In this document: one piece after another, positions 45,466-54,491 of the stretch | Layout: each line of letters begins with the position of its first letter | Numbering within the stretch: position 1 is the stretch's first letter | Source of the DNA: Moorella sp. E308F | GTDB taxonomy: Bacteria > Bacillota > DSM-521 > Neomoorellales > Neomoorellaceae | Direction: 5' to 3' | NCBI RefSeq assembly: GCF_006538365.1 | Contig: NZ_BJKN01000002.1 | Coordinates: forward strand, 1-64,000 | DNA length: 64,000 nucleotides | Notes under the pieces: generated by a model | Seen by the model: the letters and a program-made list of their open reading frames with translations, nothing else | What the model was told of the DNA's origin: nothing | The model's database searches: none | Made by a program: the position numbers and the translations under genes

Positions 45466-46188
45466 ATGCCAGCCAGAGATAAAATAATCGTGGCTTTGGA
45501 TGTTGCCAGCCTGGCGGCCGGGGAAACGCTGGTAGACCAGCTTTTCCCTTACGTCGGCATGTTTAAAGTAGGCCTGGAGTTTTACACGACCGCCGGGCCG
45601 GCGGCCATCCGCATGATTAAAGAGCGGGGCGGTAAAGTCTTTGCCGATCTGAAGCTTCATGACATACCCAACACCGTGGCCGGGGCGGCCCGGGCCCTGG
45701 TGCGCCTGGGGGTGGACATGCTCAACGTCCATGCCGCCGGCGGCAGGAACATGATGGAGGCGGCCGCTGCCGCCGTCCGGGAGGAGGCCGCGGCCCTGGG
45801 CTGCCAGGTGCCGGCACTTATCGCGGTTACCGTTTTGACCAGCCTTGACAGGAAAGCCCTGCAGGAAGAGGTGGGCATTGAACGGGAAGTAGAGGATCAG
45901 GTGGTCCGCTGGGCCAGGCTGGCTAAAGAAGCGGGGCTGGACGGGGTGGTGGCTTCGCCCCGGGAGATACGGGCCATCCGGGAAGCCTGCGGTCCGGAAT
46001 TTCTCATTGTAACGCCGGGAGTGCGTCCGGCGGGAGCCGACCGCGGCGACCAGCGCCGGGTTATGACCCCGGCCGCGGCACTGCAGGAGGGGGCTTCTTA
46101 CCTGGTAATCGGCCGCCCCATTACCGCTGCTCCCGACCCGGCTGCCGCCGCCAGGGCCATCGGGGAAGAAATGGAGGGCGTTATATAA
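45466..46188 (+). CDS. pyrF: Orotidine 5'-phosphate decarboxylase
   Basis: Last step of UMP synthesis. The 240-residue TIM-barrel protein has the catalytic signature VFADLKLHDIPNTV with the Asp-Lys-Asp array. It also has VHAAGGRNMMEAA, ITPGVRPAGADRGDQRRVMTP-like VTPGVRPAGADRGDQ, and YLVIGRPITAA at the phosphate site. ATG 45466 is 10 bases after AGGAG; ATG 45457 is too close to it. It follows carB directly, where Bacillus has pyrK and pyrD in between. Confidence 0.96.
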   Translation: MPARDKIIVALDVASLAAGETLVDQLFPYVGMFKVGLEFYTTAGPAAIRMIKERGGKVFADLKLHDIPNTVAGAARALVRLGVDMLNVHAAGGRNMMEAAAAAVREEAAALGCQVPALIAVTVLTSLDRKALQEEVGIEREVEDQVVRWARLAKEAGLDGVVASPREIRAIREACGPEFLIVTPGVRPAGADRGDQRRVMTPAAALQEGASYLVIGRPITAAPDPAAAARAIGEEMEGVI

Positions 46189-46192
46189 CGTT

Positions 46193-47080
46193 ATGAAGGA
46201 TTACCTGGTGCGGGCTACGGCGGGCGAGGGCCAGATCCTGGCCATAGCGGCGCAAACTACCCTGCTGGTGCAGGAAGCGAAGGACTTGCACAACACTTCG
46301 CCGACGGCGACGGCGGCCCTGGGTCGGGTGTTGACCGGGGCAGCCCTGATGGCGGCAACCCTCAAGGAAGGTCAGAGTATTACTGTACGCATCCTGGGTG
46401 ACGGCCCCCTGGGCAGCATTGTGGCTGTGGCTCGCCCGGGGACGGTGAAAGGCTATGTGGCGGAACCGGGGGTAGACCTGCCTTTGAGGCATGACGGCAA
46501 GCTGGACGTCGGCCGGGCGGTAGGCAGGGGAATGATGTATGTGGCTAAAGACCTGGGGTTGAAGGAGCCTTACAACGGCAGCGTGCCGCTTGTTTCCGGC
46601 GAGATCGGGGAGGACCTGGCCTACTATTTTACCGCCTCCGAACAAAAACCTTCAGCCGTGGGGTTAGGAGTCCTGGTAGAACCCGGCGGAAAGGTGGGGG
46701 CTGCCGGCGGTTATCTTTTGCAGCTTCTGCCGGGATCGGCCGAAGGAACAGCTGCAACCCTGGAAAAAAATATTGAGGCGGCAGGCCCGGTGAGCCGCCT
46801 CATCGCCCGGGGGCACACGCCGGAAGATATCCTGGCCCTGCTTCTTAAAGGATTTTCCCTCAAAATCCATGAGCGTCGGCCTTTACACTACGCCTGCGAT
46901 TGTTCCCGGGAGCGCTTGCAGGATATTCTCCTGGCTTTAGGGCCGGGAGAACTACAAAAGCTCCTGGAAGAACAGGGTGGTGCCGAGGCCCGGTGCGCCT
47001 TCTGCAGCCGGACATATCGTTTCAGCCGGGAGGAAGTGGCGGAACTTCTCGCTGCCCTTCCAGGGCAGGAAGAATCATGA
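46193..47080 (+). CDS. hslO: Redox-regulated holdase chaperone Hsp33
   Basis: Cytoplasmic chaperone switched on by oxidation and unfolding. The 295-residue product has the N-terminal Hsp33 domain (LVRATAGEGQILAIAAQTT; ALGRVLTGAALMAATLK). The C-terminal zinc switch is CDCSRERL and CAFC, giving the C-x-C and C-x2-C arrangement. It begins 4 bases after pyrF; its ribosome site GGAGG lies inside pyrF, so it is probably a last gene of the pyr transcript. A palindrome CGTTATATAACG covers the junction. Confidence 0.93.
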   Translation: MKDYLVRATAGEGQILAIAAQTTLLVQEAKDLHNTSPTATAALGRVLTGAALMAATLKEGQSITVRILGDGPLGSIVAVARPGTVKGYVAEPGVDLPLRHDGKLDVGRAVGRGMMYVAKDLGLKEPYNGSVPLVSGEIGEDLAYYFTASEQKPSAVGLGVLVEPGGKVGAAGGYLLQLLPGSAEGTAATLEKNIEAAGPVSRLIARGHTPEDILALLLKGFSLKIHERRPLHYACDCSRERLQDILLALGPGELQKLLEEQGGAEARCAFCSRTYRFSREEVAELLAALPGQEES

Positions 47081-47343
47081 CCCTCCGGAGCATTAGCAGC
47101 TTAATTTACCGGCGAAGGGGAGTTATTTCCTGCCAACACGGGAAAAATAACAATATAACTTACAGCGCGCAAATTAGTGCACCTGTTTGAGGCTCTGCTG
47201 CGCAGCAACCAGTTTTACATGCCCTAAGGGATTAAAGAGGGATTAGTTTAGCACTACTTATTGCCATTAATATTTGGTAATGAGATGGTTTTTATTGTCT
47301 TTTCTTAATCTAAACAGATTACCCTTTTACCGAGGTGATGTTT
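47081..47343. other. Gene-free, AT-richer stretch before the flavoprotein gene
   Basis: No gene or clear terminator is seen here. Base composition drops from GC-rich to AT-rich toward the flavoprotein gene, with runs such as TTTTTATTGTCTTTTCTTAAT near 47290-47310. The boundary of an accessory segment probably lies in this stretch. Confidence 0.5.
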
Positions 47344-47970
47344 ATGAAAATTCTTGGCGTGGTCGGCAGTAATAGGAAACATGGCAATACATCCGGTTTG
47401 GTGAAGGCAGCCTTGCAGGCTGCTGAAAAAGAGAATGCAGATACTGCGCTAGTTTTTCTAGGAGATTACTCAATTCAGGACTGCGTAGGATGTGAAGGCT
47501 GCAAAGATACAATGCGGTGTGTCATCAAGGATGATATGCAGAAGCTATATCCCCTTTTATTGGAAGCTGACGGGATTATTCTGGGGTCTCCGACTTATTT
47601 TTATAATATTACCGCTACTATGAAGGCTTTTATTGACAGGTGCTACTGCTTTGAAGCGTTTGCAAGGGATGATCGGGCCAGTTGGGTGGGGCTTCATGAA
47701 GCCTTAGGCATTAAGTATGCTGTTGTTATTGCTGTGTGCGAGCAGCATGATGAAGCAGATATGGGTTTTACCGCTGAAGCCATGATAAAACCCCTGGAAG
47801 CCTTAGGATACAGAATCATCAGCACTATAAAAGCGATTGGTTATTTTAAGGCGGGAGAAGCTTTGCAGGACGAAAGGGCTGTGGAGAATGCCCGGAATGC
47901 CGGAAAAAAGCTGGCAAGAACCATCAGCCTTCGTAAGGAGGTAGAAAGAAAAATGCAGGAAATAATCTAA
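47344..47970 (+). CDS. Iron-sulfur flavoprotein, NADPH-dependent FMN reductase family
   Basis: A 208-residue flavodoxin-fold protein. The FMN phosphate loop is GVVGSNRKHGNTSGLV, and the GSPTYFYNITATMKAFIDR segment is typical of Isf-type and FMN_red proteins. A compact cysteine cluster CVGCEGC plus RC (about residues 48-60) could hold a 4Fe-4S centre. ATG 47344 is 6 bases after GAGGTG. Codon use is more AT-rich than in the pyr operon. It converges with the LigM-like gene, stops overlapping by 4 bases; a redox role with that enzyme is possible but unproven. Confidence 0.82.
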   Translation: MKILGVVGSNRKHGNTSGLVKAALQAAEKENADTALVFLGDYSIQDCVGCEGCKDTMRCVIKDDMQKLYPLLLEADGIILGSPTYFYNITATMKAFIDRCYCFEAFARDDRASWVGLHEALGIKYAVVIAVCEQHDEADMGFTAEAMIKPLEALGYRIISTIKAIGYFKAGEALQDERAVENARNAGKKLARTISLRKEVERKMQEII

Positions 47971-49361
47971 AAGAGAAAGTATTTCCTGTAACGCGGAATC
48001 GTCTCCACATCCCGGTGTTCATTGCGGATTAGATCAATATACGGGTAGCGGGCAACTTTAACGCGAATCTCCTTCTGCGGCGTACCCGGGGTTCCCCAGA
48101 TCAAGGTTAGCTCTTTTCCTACCTCTGCATACCTGGGGTCAATAAACCCGAGAGATATCATCCTGTTGTAGTAATAGCTGCAAATTCGGCCGGTGCTGAT
48201 GCCGACCATCTTTCCATCCGCCATGACCTTGTCCGCGCGGTAAATAAATCCTTCGTCGGGCCATCCGGCAATATTTTCCTGATAAGCTATATCTAGCGGC
48301 TCAGCATCAATTCTTTCGCAGGGTTCCACTTCCCTGCCCCGGAACTGAGTGGCATACACAGCGGCGATATCCTCTGCGTTCCACTCCAGGGTGACTACAG
48401 TCCGCGGGGGATTTTGAGCAATCTTCTCCAGGGCCTTCCTGCCGGGAAATTCATGATTGAACTTTACAAGGTGTCCCCAGCCGACATCGTAAGGTGTCAC
48501 AAAGCGGACGTCCAGGTCGTCCCCAACGCTTCCCCGCAGCCGGCGGTTTATATTATAAATAGCAATATCAGGACGGTCTTTTAGGTAGACAGAGAGCCCC
48601 CCGTCAACCGCATAACGGCCCTCATCAGATTCAAACCAGGGGAGGGGATAATGAATATGGATGTTAGGGAACCCGCCTTCGGTATGGCTCAGGCAATAAG
48701 CATGGAAACCGAGCTTTTTCGCCCCAAATGACCTGCCTGACTCCCAGATCCGTTGATAGACCTCTTCAAAATCTTCCATGGGGTCGTGGACTTCATAGGC
48801 CAGATTTCCGGTCATACCCAGCCTGATTACCCTCATATCCTTGCCGTTGATTTTTGTCATGCGGTGGGTGGCGAATTTGATGTCGTGCAGGTCACACTCG
48901 CAGGCCTTCTCCAGGATTTCCAGCGATTTTTCCCCTGCGATCTGGATAAAGTATTCTCGTCCGGTGATGTCTTCGCCTTCTACGTCCATACCGCTTGTTT
49001 TAACGAGATAATCAATGGGAGGATTCAGCCAGTAGGTGCGGAAGGTATCCTCCGCAATTTTAATCACCACGCCGTCTGTCAGGATCTGCCCTTTTTCATT
49101 GCAAATGACGGCATGCCGGATTCCTTTTTCACCTAGATTGGCAAAATCGTTAACACAGACAGAGTTCAAAAAATTCACCGCATCAGGGCCTTTTAAGTCA
49201 TAAACCGGCGAGTTCATTAGACTGAGTCCGATCCAGGCGGTGGTTTTTGAGGCCAAAATCTCCTCTTTGTATCCTGTGTATTCAAAGGGAACAATCAGTC
49301 CTGGACCCAAAGGAAATAATAGAGTGGCACCCTCATACACCGGACTGTTTGGTGAATACAT
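47967..49361 (-). CDS. GcvT-fold methyltransferase resembling LigM/DesA aromatic O-demethylases
   Basis: A 464-residue protein, close to the 470 or so of LigM. It has the GcvT-fold folate-binding domain (for example RHAVICNEKGQILTDGVVI, TGNLAYEVHDPMEDFEEVY). The C-terminal block resembles LigM: VTPYDVGWGHLVKFNHEFPGR, VVTLEWNAEDIAAVYAT and GKELTLIWG. LigM moves the methyl group of vanillate to tetrahydrofolate. In an acetogen the methyl-tetrahydrofolate would enter the Wood-Ljungdahl pathway. The substrate is inferred; a betaine or DMSP-type demethylase is the alternative. ATG at 49361-49359 with an AGGAG site about 10 bases upstream. Confidence 0.8.
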   Translation of the reverse strand: MYSPNSPVYEGATLLFPLGPGLIVPFEYTGYKEEILASKTTAWIGLSLMNSPVYDLKGPDAVNFLNSVCVNDFANLGEKGIRHAVICNEKGQILTDGVVIKIAEDTFRTYWLNPPIDYLVKTSGMDVEGEDITGREYFIQIAGEKSLEILEKACECDLHDIKFATHRMTKINGKDMRVIRLGMTGNLAYEVHDPMEDFEEVYQRIWESGRSFGAKKLGFHAYCLSHTEGGFPNIHIHYPLPWFESDEGRYAVDGGLSVYLKDRPDIAIYNINRRLRGSVGDDLDVRFVTPYDVGWGHLVKFNHEFPGRKALEKIAQNPPRTVVTLEWNAEDIAAVYATQFRGREVEPCERIDAEPLDIAYQENIAGWPDEGFIYRADKVMADGKMVGISTGRICSYYYNRMISLGFIDPRYAEVGKELTLIWGTPGTPQKEIRVKVARYPYIDLIRNEHRDVETIPRYRKYFLF

Positions 49362-49758
49362 AATCCCATCTCCTTTTTAGGATAAATTAAATAAATTCAC
49401 ACCTCTGGCCTGGAGCAACCCGGATATCCGGTTTATGTTGTATCATCGAATAGCTCCACCTACCCACGCCACAAACTGGTTTGTCTTCCGCTCTCCTGTC
49501 GAAAAACTAAGGTAAATCCGACTTTCCTCCTCCTGTTTCCGGTTCGGCCGCGGCCGGTCTGTCTTCCGGTCTATATCTATCAAAACACTGCCCGTGGTCC
49601 CGGATCATCGTCAGTATGATCAGAAACCGAGCTCGTTTTTTCGTCATTTTTGCACAAGGCATCAACAAAAAGGGCAACGCCGGGATAGACGGGGCACTGG
49701 CAGCCACAAATATCACCCGGGGGAATAAAGCTACGTCAGCGGGGCGGCTCGTGCTTAT
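49362..49758. other. Stretch of about 400 bases without a supported gene, between the LigM-like gene and rqcH
   Basis: Short frames exist on both strands (plus 49616-49801, minus 49507-49716), but neither shows a family motif and neither has a convincing ribosome site. The promoter of the LigM-like gene should be at its left edge. The rest may be degraded accessory DNA. Confidence 0.45.
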
Positions 49759-51513
49759 TTATTCCGCTGGCGTTACAAAAACCGTCCGCTGGTGGTCGTA
49801 AATGACCATGCCGGGCCTGGCGCCGGCGGGTTTGCGGACGTTTTTCACCAGGGTGTAGTCGATCGGCACCCGGCTGGATTGGCTGGCACGGCTGTAGCGG
49901 GCCGCCAGGCGGGCGGCCATTTCCAGGGTGGGGGCGGGCACTTCCCGGCCTCCGGTGCGGATAATCACATGGGAGCCGGGGATGTCCTTGGCATGGAGCC
50001 AGAGGTCGCTTGAAGCGGCATATTTTAAGGTCAGCCAGTCGTTCTGGCGATTATTTTTGCCGACCAGGATTTTAAAACCATCGGGTGAAGTAAATTCCAG
50101 GGGCCGGGAGGGCCGGGCGGCATCTTTTTTATCACCCTTTTTTCCCGGCTTTTCTTTTTCCTTTTCTTCCGGCAGATACCCTGCCTGACGCAGCTCCCGC
50201 CGAATTTCCGCTAGGTCGTCGAAGTTTACAGCCATGCTCAAGGCCTGGGCGATGCTTTCCAGGTAAGCTATCTCGGCGCGGGTTTGTTCCAGCTGCTCTT
50301 TAGCCAGGCGGGCGGCATTTTTGGCCTTGTTGTAGCGGTGGAAATACATCTGGGCGTTTTCGGCCGGTGTCAGAGACGGGTCCAGCTCGATGGTTACCAT
50401 TTCGCCCGCCGGATCATAGAAGTTGGGGGCCGTTAAAGTAGACTGCCCTTTTTCCAGACGGTAGATATTGGCTGTTATGATTTCCCCGGCCAGGCGGAAT
50501 TTTTCCGCGCCGGCAGCCTCAGCCACCGTAGCCGCCTGCAGTCCTTCTTTTTTATAGCAGCGTTTCAATTCCCGATCGAGGATATGCTCCAGGCTGCGCC
50601 GGGCTCCTTCCAGGAGCTGCCGTTCCCGCCGGGCTTGATAAAAACTGTCGCAGGCGGCCGAGGGGGTTGGAAAAGGCTGCCGTGGTAATCCCTCGTACTG
50701 GTGTAGTTCAAAGGCGGCAAAGGCCAGAGGCTGCCGTTCCTGGCCCATGACGACGACCGGTTGCCAGGCCTCAGGGCTGGCAGCCGCCACAACTTCCCGG
50801 AGGGCCTGATAAATACGGGCCAGTTCGTATTCGCCGCAGCTTTCCATGGTTGTTCCGGCCGGCAGGCCGGCGCGGCAGACGACTTCCCGGGCGGTTTCCG
50901 GTCCTAATCCTGCGAGTTTTTCCACCAGCAGGCGCTCCAGGGGTGTATCCCAGGGGCTTTCCCACAGGAGGCGGGTAAAGGCTTCGGCATCAAGGCCGCG
51001 GGGATCGGCCTTAACCTGAGCCGGCGGCGGGACATAAGGGCGCCCGGGCAGGACTTCCCGGTGGCGGCTGACGGCGTGGGTGTAACGGCGGGCAGCGTCA
51101 ATAATGCTGCCCTCGGGGTTAAGGAGAATAATGTTGGAGTGCTTGCCCATGATTTCAGTTACCAGTTGCCGCGTCGCCGGCCGGCCCAGTTCATCGGTCG
51201 TATGAAAATGGAATAACAGGACTCGCTCCAGGCCCGGCTGCTCGACGGCCGCCAGGGTTCCACCCTCCAGGTGCTTGCGCAGGACCATGCAGAAGAGGGG
51301 TGGTGTGACGGGATTGGTAAAGCCGGCCGCCGTTAGATGCACCCGGGCCTGGTCGGCCAGGCTGCAGAGGAGGAGTTTTTTGGTGTCGCGACCTTTACGC
51401 AGGTGGAGAATGATGGTTTCTTTTTCAGGTTGAAAGATGCGGTCAACACGGCTGCCTATCAGCCCGGTTAATTCTTCCTTGATGGCAGCAAGGAAAAGAC
51501 CATCAAAAGCCAT
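49759..51513 (-). CDS. rqcH: Ribosome quality control protein RqcH (NFACT/FbpA family)
   Basis: Binds obstructed 50S subunits and adds C-terminal alanine tails to stalled peptides; earlier annotated as fibronectin-binding protein. The 584-residue product has the NFACT-N domain (MAFDGLFLAAIKEELTGLIG; FQPEKETIILHLR) and a central coiled coil. The NFACT-R domain carries SPDGFKILVGKNNRQNDWLTLKYA and DLWLHAKDIPGSHVIIRT. The ATG at 51513-51511 fits the family N-terminus; an open frame extends upstream over the divergent gene but is only a shadow. It is transcribed divergently from the Ca2+-ATPase gene. Confidence 0.94.
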   Translation of the reverse strand: MAFDGLFLAAIKEELTGLIGSRVDRIFQPEKETIILHLRKGRDTKKLLLCSLADQARVHLTAAGFTNPVTPPLFCMVLRKHLEGGTLAAVEQPGLERVLLFHFHTTDELGRPATRQLVTEIMGKHSNIILLNPEGSIIDAARRYTHAVSRHREVLPGRPYVPPPAQVKADPRGLDAEAFTRLLWESPWDTPLERLLVEKLAGLGPETAREVVCRAGLPAGTTMESCGEYELARIYQALREVVAAASPEAWQPVVVMGQERQPLAFAAFELHQYEGLPRQPFPTPSAACDSFYQARRERQLLEGARRSLEHILDRELKRCYKKEGLQAATVAEAAGAEKFRLAGEIITANIYRLEKGQSTLTAPNFYDPAGEMVTIELDPSLTPAENAQMYFHRYNKAKNAARLAKEQLEQTRAEIAYLESIAQALSMAVNFDDLAEIRRELRQAGYLPEEKEKEKPGKKGDKKDAARPSRPLEFTSPDGFKILVGKNNRQNDWLTLKYAASSDLWLHAKDIPGSHVIIRTGGREVPAPTLEMAARLAARYSRASQSSRVPIDYTLVKNVRKPAGARPGMVIYDHQRTVFVTPAE

Positions 51514-51535
51514 TACATCTCGCCCCTTCCCCCAT

Positions 51536-51564
51536 AGTATACCATGCCCCCCGCTGACTGGAAA
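51536..51564 (-). promoter_or_regulatory. Candidate promoter of rqcH
   Basis: On the minus strand, TATACT (51541-51536) and TTTCCA (51564-51559) are spaced 17 bp. The start point would lie about 15-20 bases before the rqcH ATG. Confidence 0.45.
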
Positions 51565-51643
51565 CTCCCTGCCCGGCTGTTCTTTTCTTCCAGGGACAGG
51601 CATAGACTGATGGTGATTCTGGAAGAAAGAAGGGACGAGGGGA

Positions 51644-54415
51644 ATGCAGTCACGTCTTTGGTACCAGATGAGTCCTGACGAAGCCTTGCAGGTTTTGCAG
51701 TCAGACGGCCAACGGGGCCTGGCAGGGGCGGAAGCACGCCGGCGCCTGGAGGAAGCCGGTCCCAACCAGCTAAAGGCCAAACCGAAGGTACCGCCTTATA
51801 TAATCTTCCTGAACCAGTTTCAAGATTTCATGGTCCTGGTGTTACTTGCGGCTACTGCTGTTTCGGCCTTTCTTGGGGAAATAGCCGATGCGATAACCAT
51901 TGTGGCCATTGTGGTTATCAATGCCATCCTGGGCTTTATCCAGGAATACCGGGCCGAACGTTCCCTGGAAGCTTTAAAAGAAATGGCGGCGCCGGAGGCC
52001 CGGGTGCGGCGGGATAATGAGGTGCGGCGGGTACCGGCACGGGAGGTTGTCCCCGGCGATATTTTGCTCCTGGAAAGCGGCGACCGGGTGGCGGCCGATG
52101 CCCTGCTCTTAAAAGCCGTTAACCTCCAGGCCGATGAGGCGGCCCTCACCGGCGAGTCGGTTCCGGTCCATAAAGTGCCCGGTCCTCTGCGAGGACCGGT
52201 AGCCGTCGGCGACCGGCGCAATATGGTCCACCAGGGGACGGTGATCACCTGCGGCCGCGGTGAGGCTGTAGTGGTAGCCACAGGAATGAACACGGAAGTA
52301 GGAAAGATTGCCGGCCTGCTCCAGGAAGTGGAAGATGAAGATACTCCTTTACAAAAGCGCCTGGCTGCCTTAGGCCGCTGGCTGGTGCTGGCCTGCCTGG
52401 CTATCTGCGCTGCTGTGGTTAGCATCGGTACCTTCCGGGGCGAAGAATTGTATAGTATGTTCCTGGCCGGCGTAAGTCTAGCCGTGGCAGCCATCCCCGA
52501 GGGCCTGCCGGCCATTGTCACCGTATGCCTGGCCCTGGGGGTACAAAAGATGGTGCAGCGCCAGGCCATCATTCGCAAGCTGCCGGCCGTAGAGACCCTG
52601 GGATGTGTTACGGTGATTTGCTCGGACAAGACCGGGACCCTCACCCAGAACCAAATGACCGTGCGCCGGGTCTGGGCCGGCGGCAGAAGCCTAATGGTGA
52701 GCGGAACTGGATATATTCCCCAGGGTGAATACCTGGACCAGGGCCGGCGGGTGACCGTGGCAGGCGACCTTAAAATGCTGCTCAGCATTGCCGCCCTGTG
52801 CAACAACGCCGTCCTGCAGAAGGCCGGCCTGACCATTGGCGGCTGGCTGCGCCGGAACGGCGGCCGGGAGAGGGCCGGTGAGGGACCAAAGAACCGCAAC
52901 AGCGGCAGCTGGAGTATCAGCGGCGATCCTACGGAAGGCGCCCTGCTGGTGGCAGCTGCCAAAGGTGGTCTCTGGCGGGAACGGCTGGAACGGGAAGAAC
53001 CCCGGGTGGCCGAAATTCCCTTTGATTCCGGCCGCAAGCGCATGAGCGTCATCTGCCGGGCCGGCCGGGGCTTACGGGCTTATGTCAAAGGGGCCCCGGA
53101 TGTGATCCTCGACCTCTGTGACCGGATCCTCGTGGACGGCAGGGTCCTGCCCCTGGATGCCGCCCGGCGCGAGCTCATCAGAGCCGAGAATGAGGCTATG
53201 GCCGGGCAGGCCCTGCGGGTCCTGGCCCTGGCTTACCGCGACCTGGAGGCGGGAGCGGAATTAAATGGAGAAACGGTAGAAAAGAACCTTATCCTGGTGG
53301 GCTTAATGGGTATGCTGGACCCGCCGCGGCCGGAAGCGGCAGCGGCCATCCGCGTCTGCCACCAGGCGGGAATTAAAGTGGTTATGATTACCGGCGACCA
53401 CCAGGTAACGGCGCGGGCCGTGGCCAGGGAACTGGGACTGCCGGCAGGAGAAGGTCAGGTTTTAAACGGCCGGGAACTGGAAACGATGACCGATGCCGAG
53501 CTGGCCGGGGTGGCCCCGGAAATCAATGTTTACGCCCGGGTTTCGCCCCACCACAAGCTGCGCATCGTCCGGGCTTTAAAGGCCGGCGGCCATATTGTGG
53601 CCATGACCGGGGACGGGGTCAACGATGCTCCGGCCATTAAAGAGGCTGATATCGGCATTGCCATGGGCCGCAGCGGCACCGACGTGGCCAGGGAAGCCGC
53701 CGCCATGGTCCTGGCCGACGATAATTTCGCCACTATTGTGGCCGCCGTGGAAGAGGGCCGCGGCATTTATGATAATATCCGTAAATTTATCCGCTACCTG
53801 CTGTCCTGTAATATCGGGGAAGTATTTACCATGTTCGTGGCGGTTGTCAGCGGCCTGCCCCTGCCCCTCTTACCCATCCAGATTCTCTGGATGAACCTGG
53901 TTACCGACGGCCTGCCGGCCATGGCCCTGGGGGTGGACAACAAGGAGCCGGGCTTGATGCAGCGGCCGCCCCGACCGCCCGGAGAAAGTGTTTTCGCCCG
54001 TGGTTTGGGCAGGGGCATGGCCGTCCTGGGTCTCCAGATCGGCCTGGCCACCCTGGCCGTATTTATCCTGGGCCTGTACCTGGGCGATGGCGATTTACTC
54101 ACCGCCCGCACCCTGTCCTTTACCACCCTGGTCATGGCCCAGCTCTTCGCCGTCTTTGAATGCCGTTCCGAACACCTTTCCCCCTTTGCGGCAGGCTATT
54201 TTTCCAACCCCTACCTGGTGCTGGCCGTAGCCTGTTCAGCCGCCATGCAGCTCCTGGTACTTTACATACCCCTGCTCCAGGCCGTCTTTAAAACAGTACC
54301 TTTGAACTCCTTCCACTGGGGTATAGTTATCCTGGCAGCCGGATGGCGCACCATCCTCCAGGCCATATATTACTACCTGTTGGCCCCGGCCAGGCGCCTG
54401 GTGTGGCAGAGATAA
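51644..54415 (+). CDS. Calcium-transporting P-type ATPase
   Basis: P2A/P2B-type cation pump of 923 residues. Features in order: the N-terminal cation-ATPase domain; helices 1-4 with the PEGLP ion-binding motif (VAAIPEGLPAIVTV); the phosphorylation motif CSDKTGTLTQNQMTV at about residue 328; the nucleotide domain with VKGAPDVIL; the hinge MTGDGVNDAPAIKEADIGIAMG; and the six-helix C-terminal domain with ILWMNLVTDGLPAMALGVD. The helix 4 to 6 residues fit SERCA/PMCA-like calcium pumps; manganese is possible. ATG 51644 has AAGGGACGAGG upstream. It is divergent from rqcH. Confidence 0.93.
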   Translation: MQSRLWYQMSPDEALQVLQSDGQRGLAGAEARRRLEEAGPNQLKAKPKVPPYIIFLNQFQDFMVLVLLAATAVSAFLGEIADAITIVAIVVINAILGFIQEYRAERSLEALKEMAAPEARVRRDNEVRRVPAREVVPGDILLLESGDRVAADALLLKAVNLQADEAALTGESVPVHKVPGPLRGPVAVGDRRNMVHQGTVITCGRGEAVVVATGMNTEVGKIAGLLQEVEDEDTPLQKRLAALGRWLVLACLAICAAVVSIGTFRGEELYSMFLAGVSLAVAAIPEGLPAIVTVCLALGVQKMVQRQAIIRKLPAVETLGCVTVICSDKTGTLTQNQMTVRRVWAGGRSLMVSGTGYIPQGEYLDQGRRVTVAGDLKMLLSIAALCNNAVLQKAGLTIGGWLRRNGGRERAGEGPKNRNSGSWSISGDPTEGALLVAAAKGGLWRERLEREEPRVAEIPFDSGRKRMSVICRAGRGLRAYVKGAPDVILDLCDRILVDGRVLPLDAARRELIRAENEAMAGQALRVLALAYRDLEAGAELNGETVEKNLILVGLMGMLDPPRPEAAAAIRVCHQAGIKVVMITGDHQVTARAVARELGLPAGEGQVLNGRELETMTDAELAGVAPEINVYARVSPHHKLRIVRALKAGGHIVAMTGDGVNDAPAIKEADIGIAMGRSGTDVAREAAAMVLADDNFATIVAAVEEGRGIYDNIRKFIRYLLSCNIGEVFTMFVAVVSGLPLPLLPIQILWMNLVTDGLPAMALGVDNKEPGLMQRPPRPPGESVFARGLGRGMAVLGLQIGLATLAVFILGLYLGDGDLLTARTLSFTTLVMAQLFAVFECRSEHLSPFAAGYFSNPYLVLAVACSAAMQLLVLYIPLLQAVFKTVPLNSFHWGIVILAAGWRTILQAIYYYLLAPARRLVWQR

Positions 54416-54491
54416 AATAAAGGTGGTAAAAATTAAAGGGTAATGTTAAAATAAGAGCATCAAATGCCGTGAAAGATAAGGGTGATTGCCG

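Noticed and set aside
49507-49716. Minus-strand frame of 69 codons upstream of the LigM-like gene, ending in a charged tail
   Set aside because: No convincing ribosome site and no recognised family; composition looks like degraded DNA. It could be a gene remnant but cannot be supported.
49616-49801. Plus-strand frame of 61 codons
   Set aside because: It overlaps the rqcH 3' end in antisense and lacks a ribosome site and motifs.
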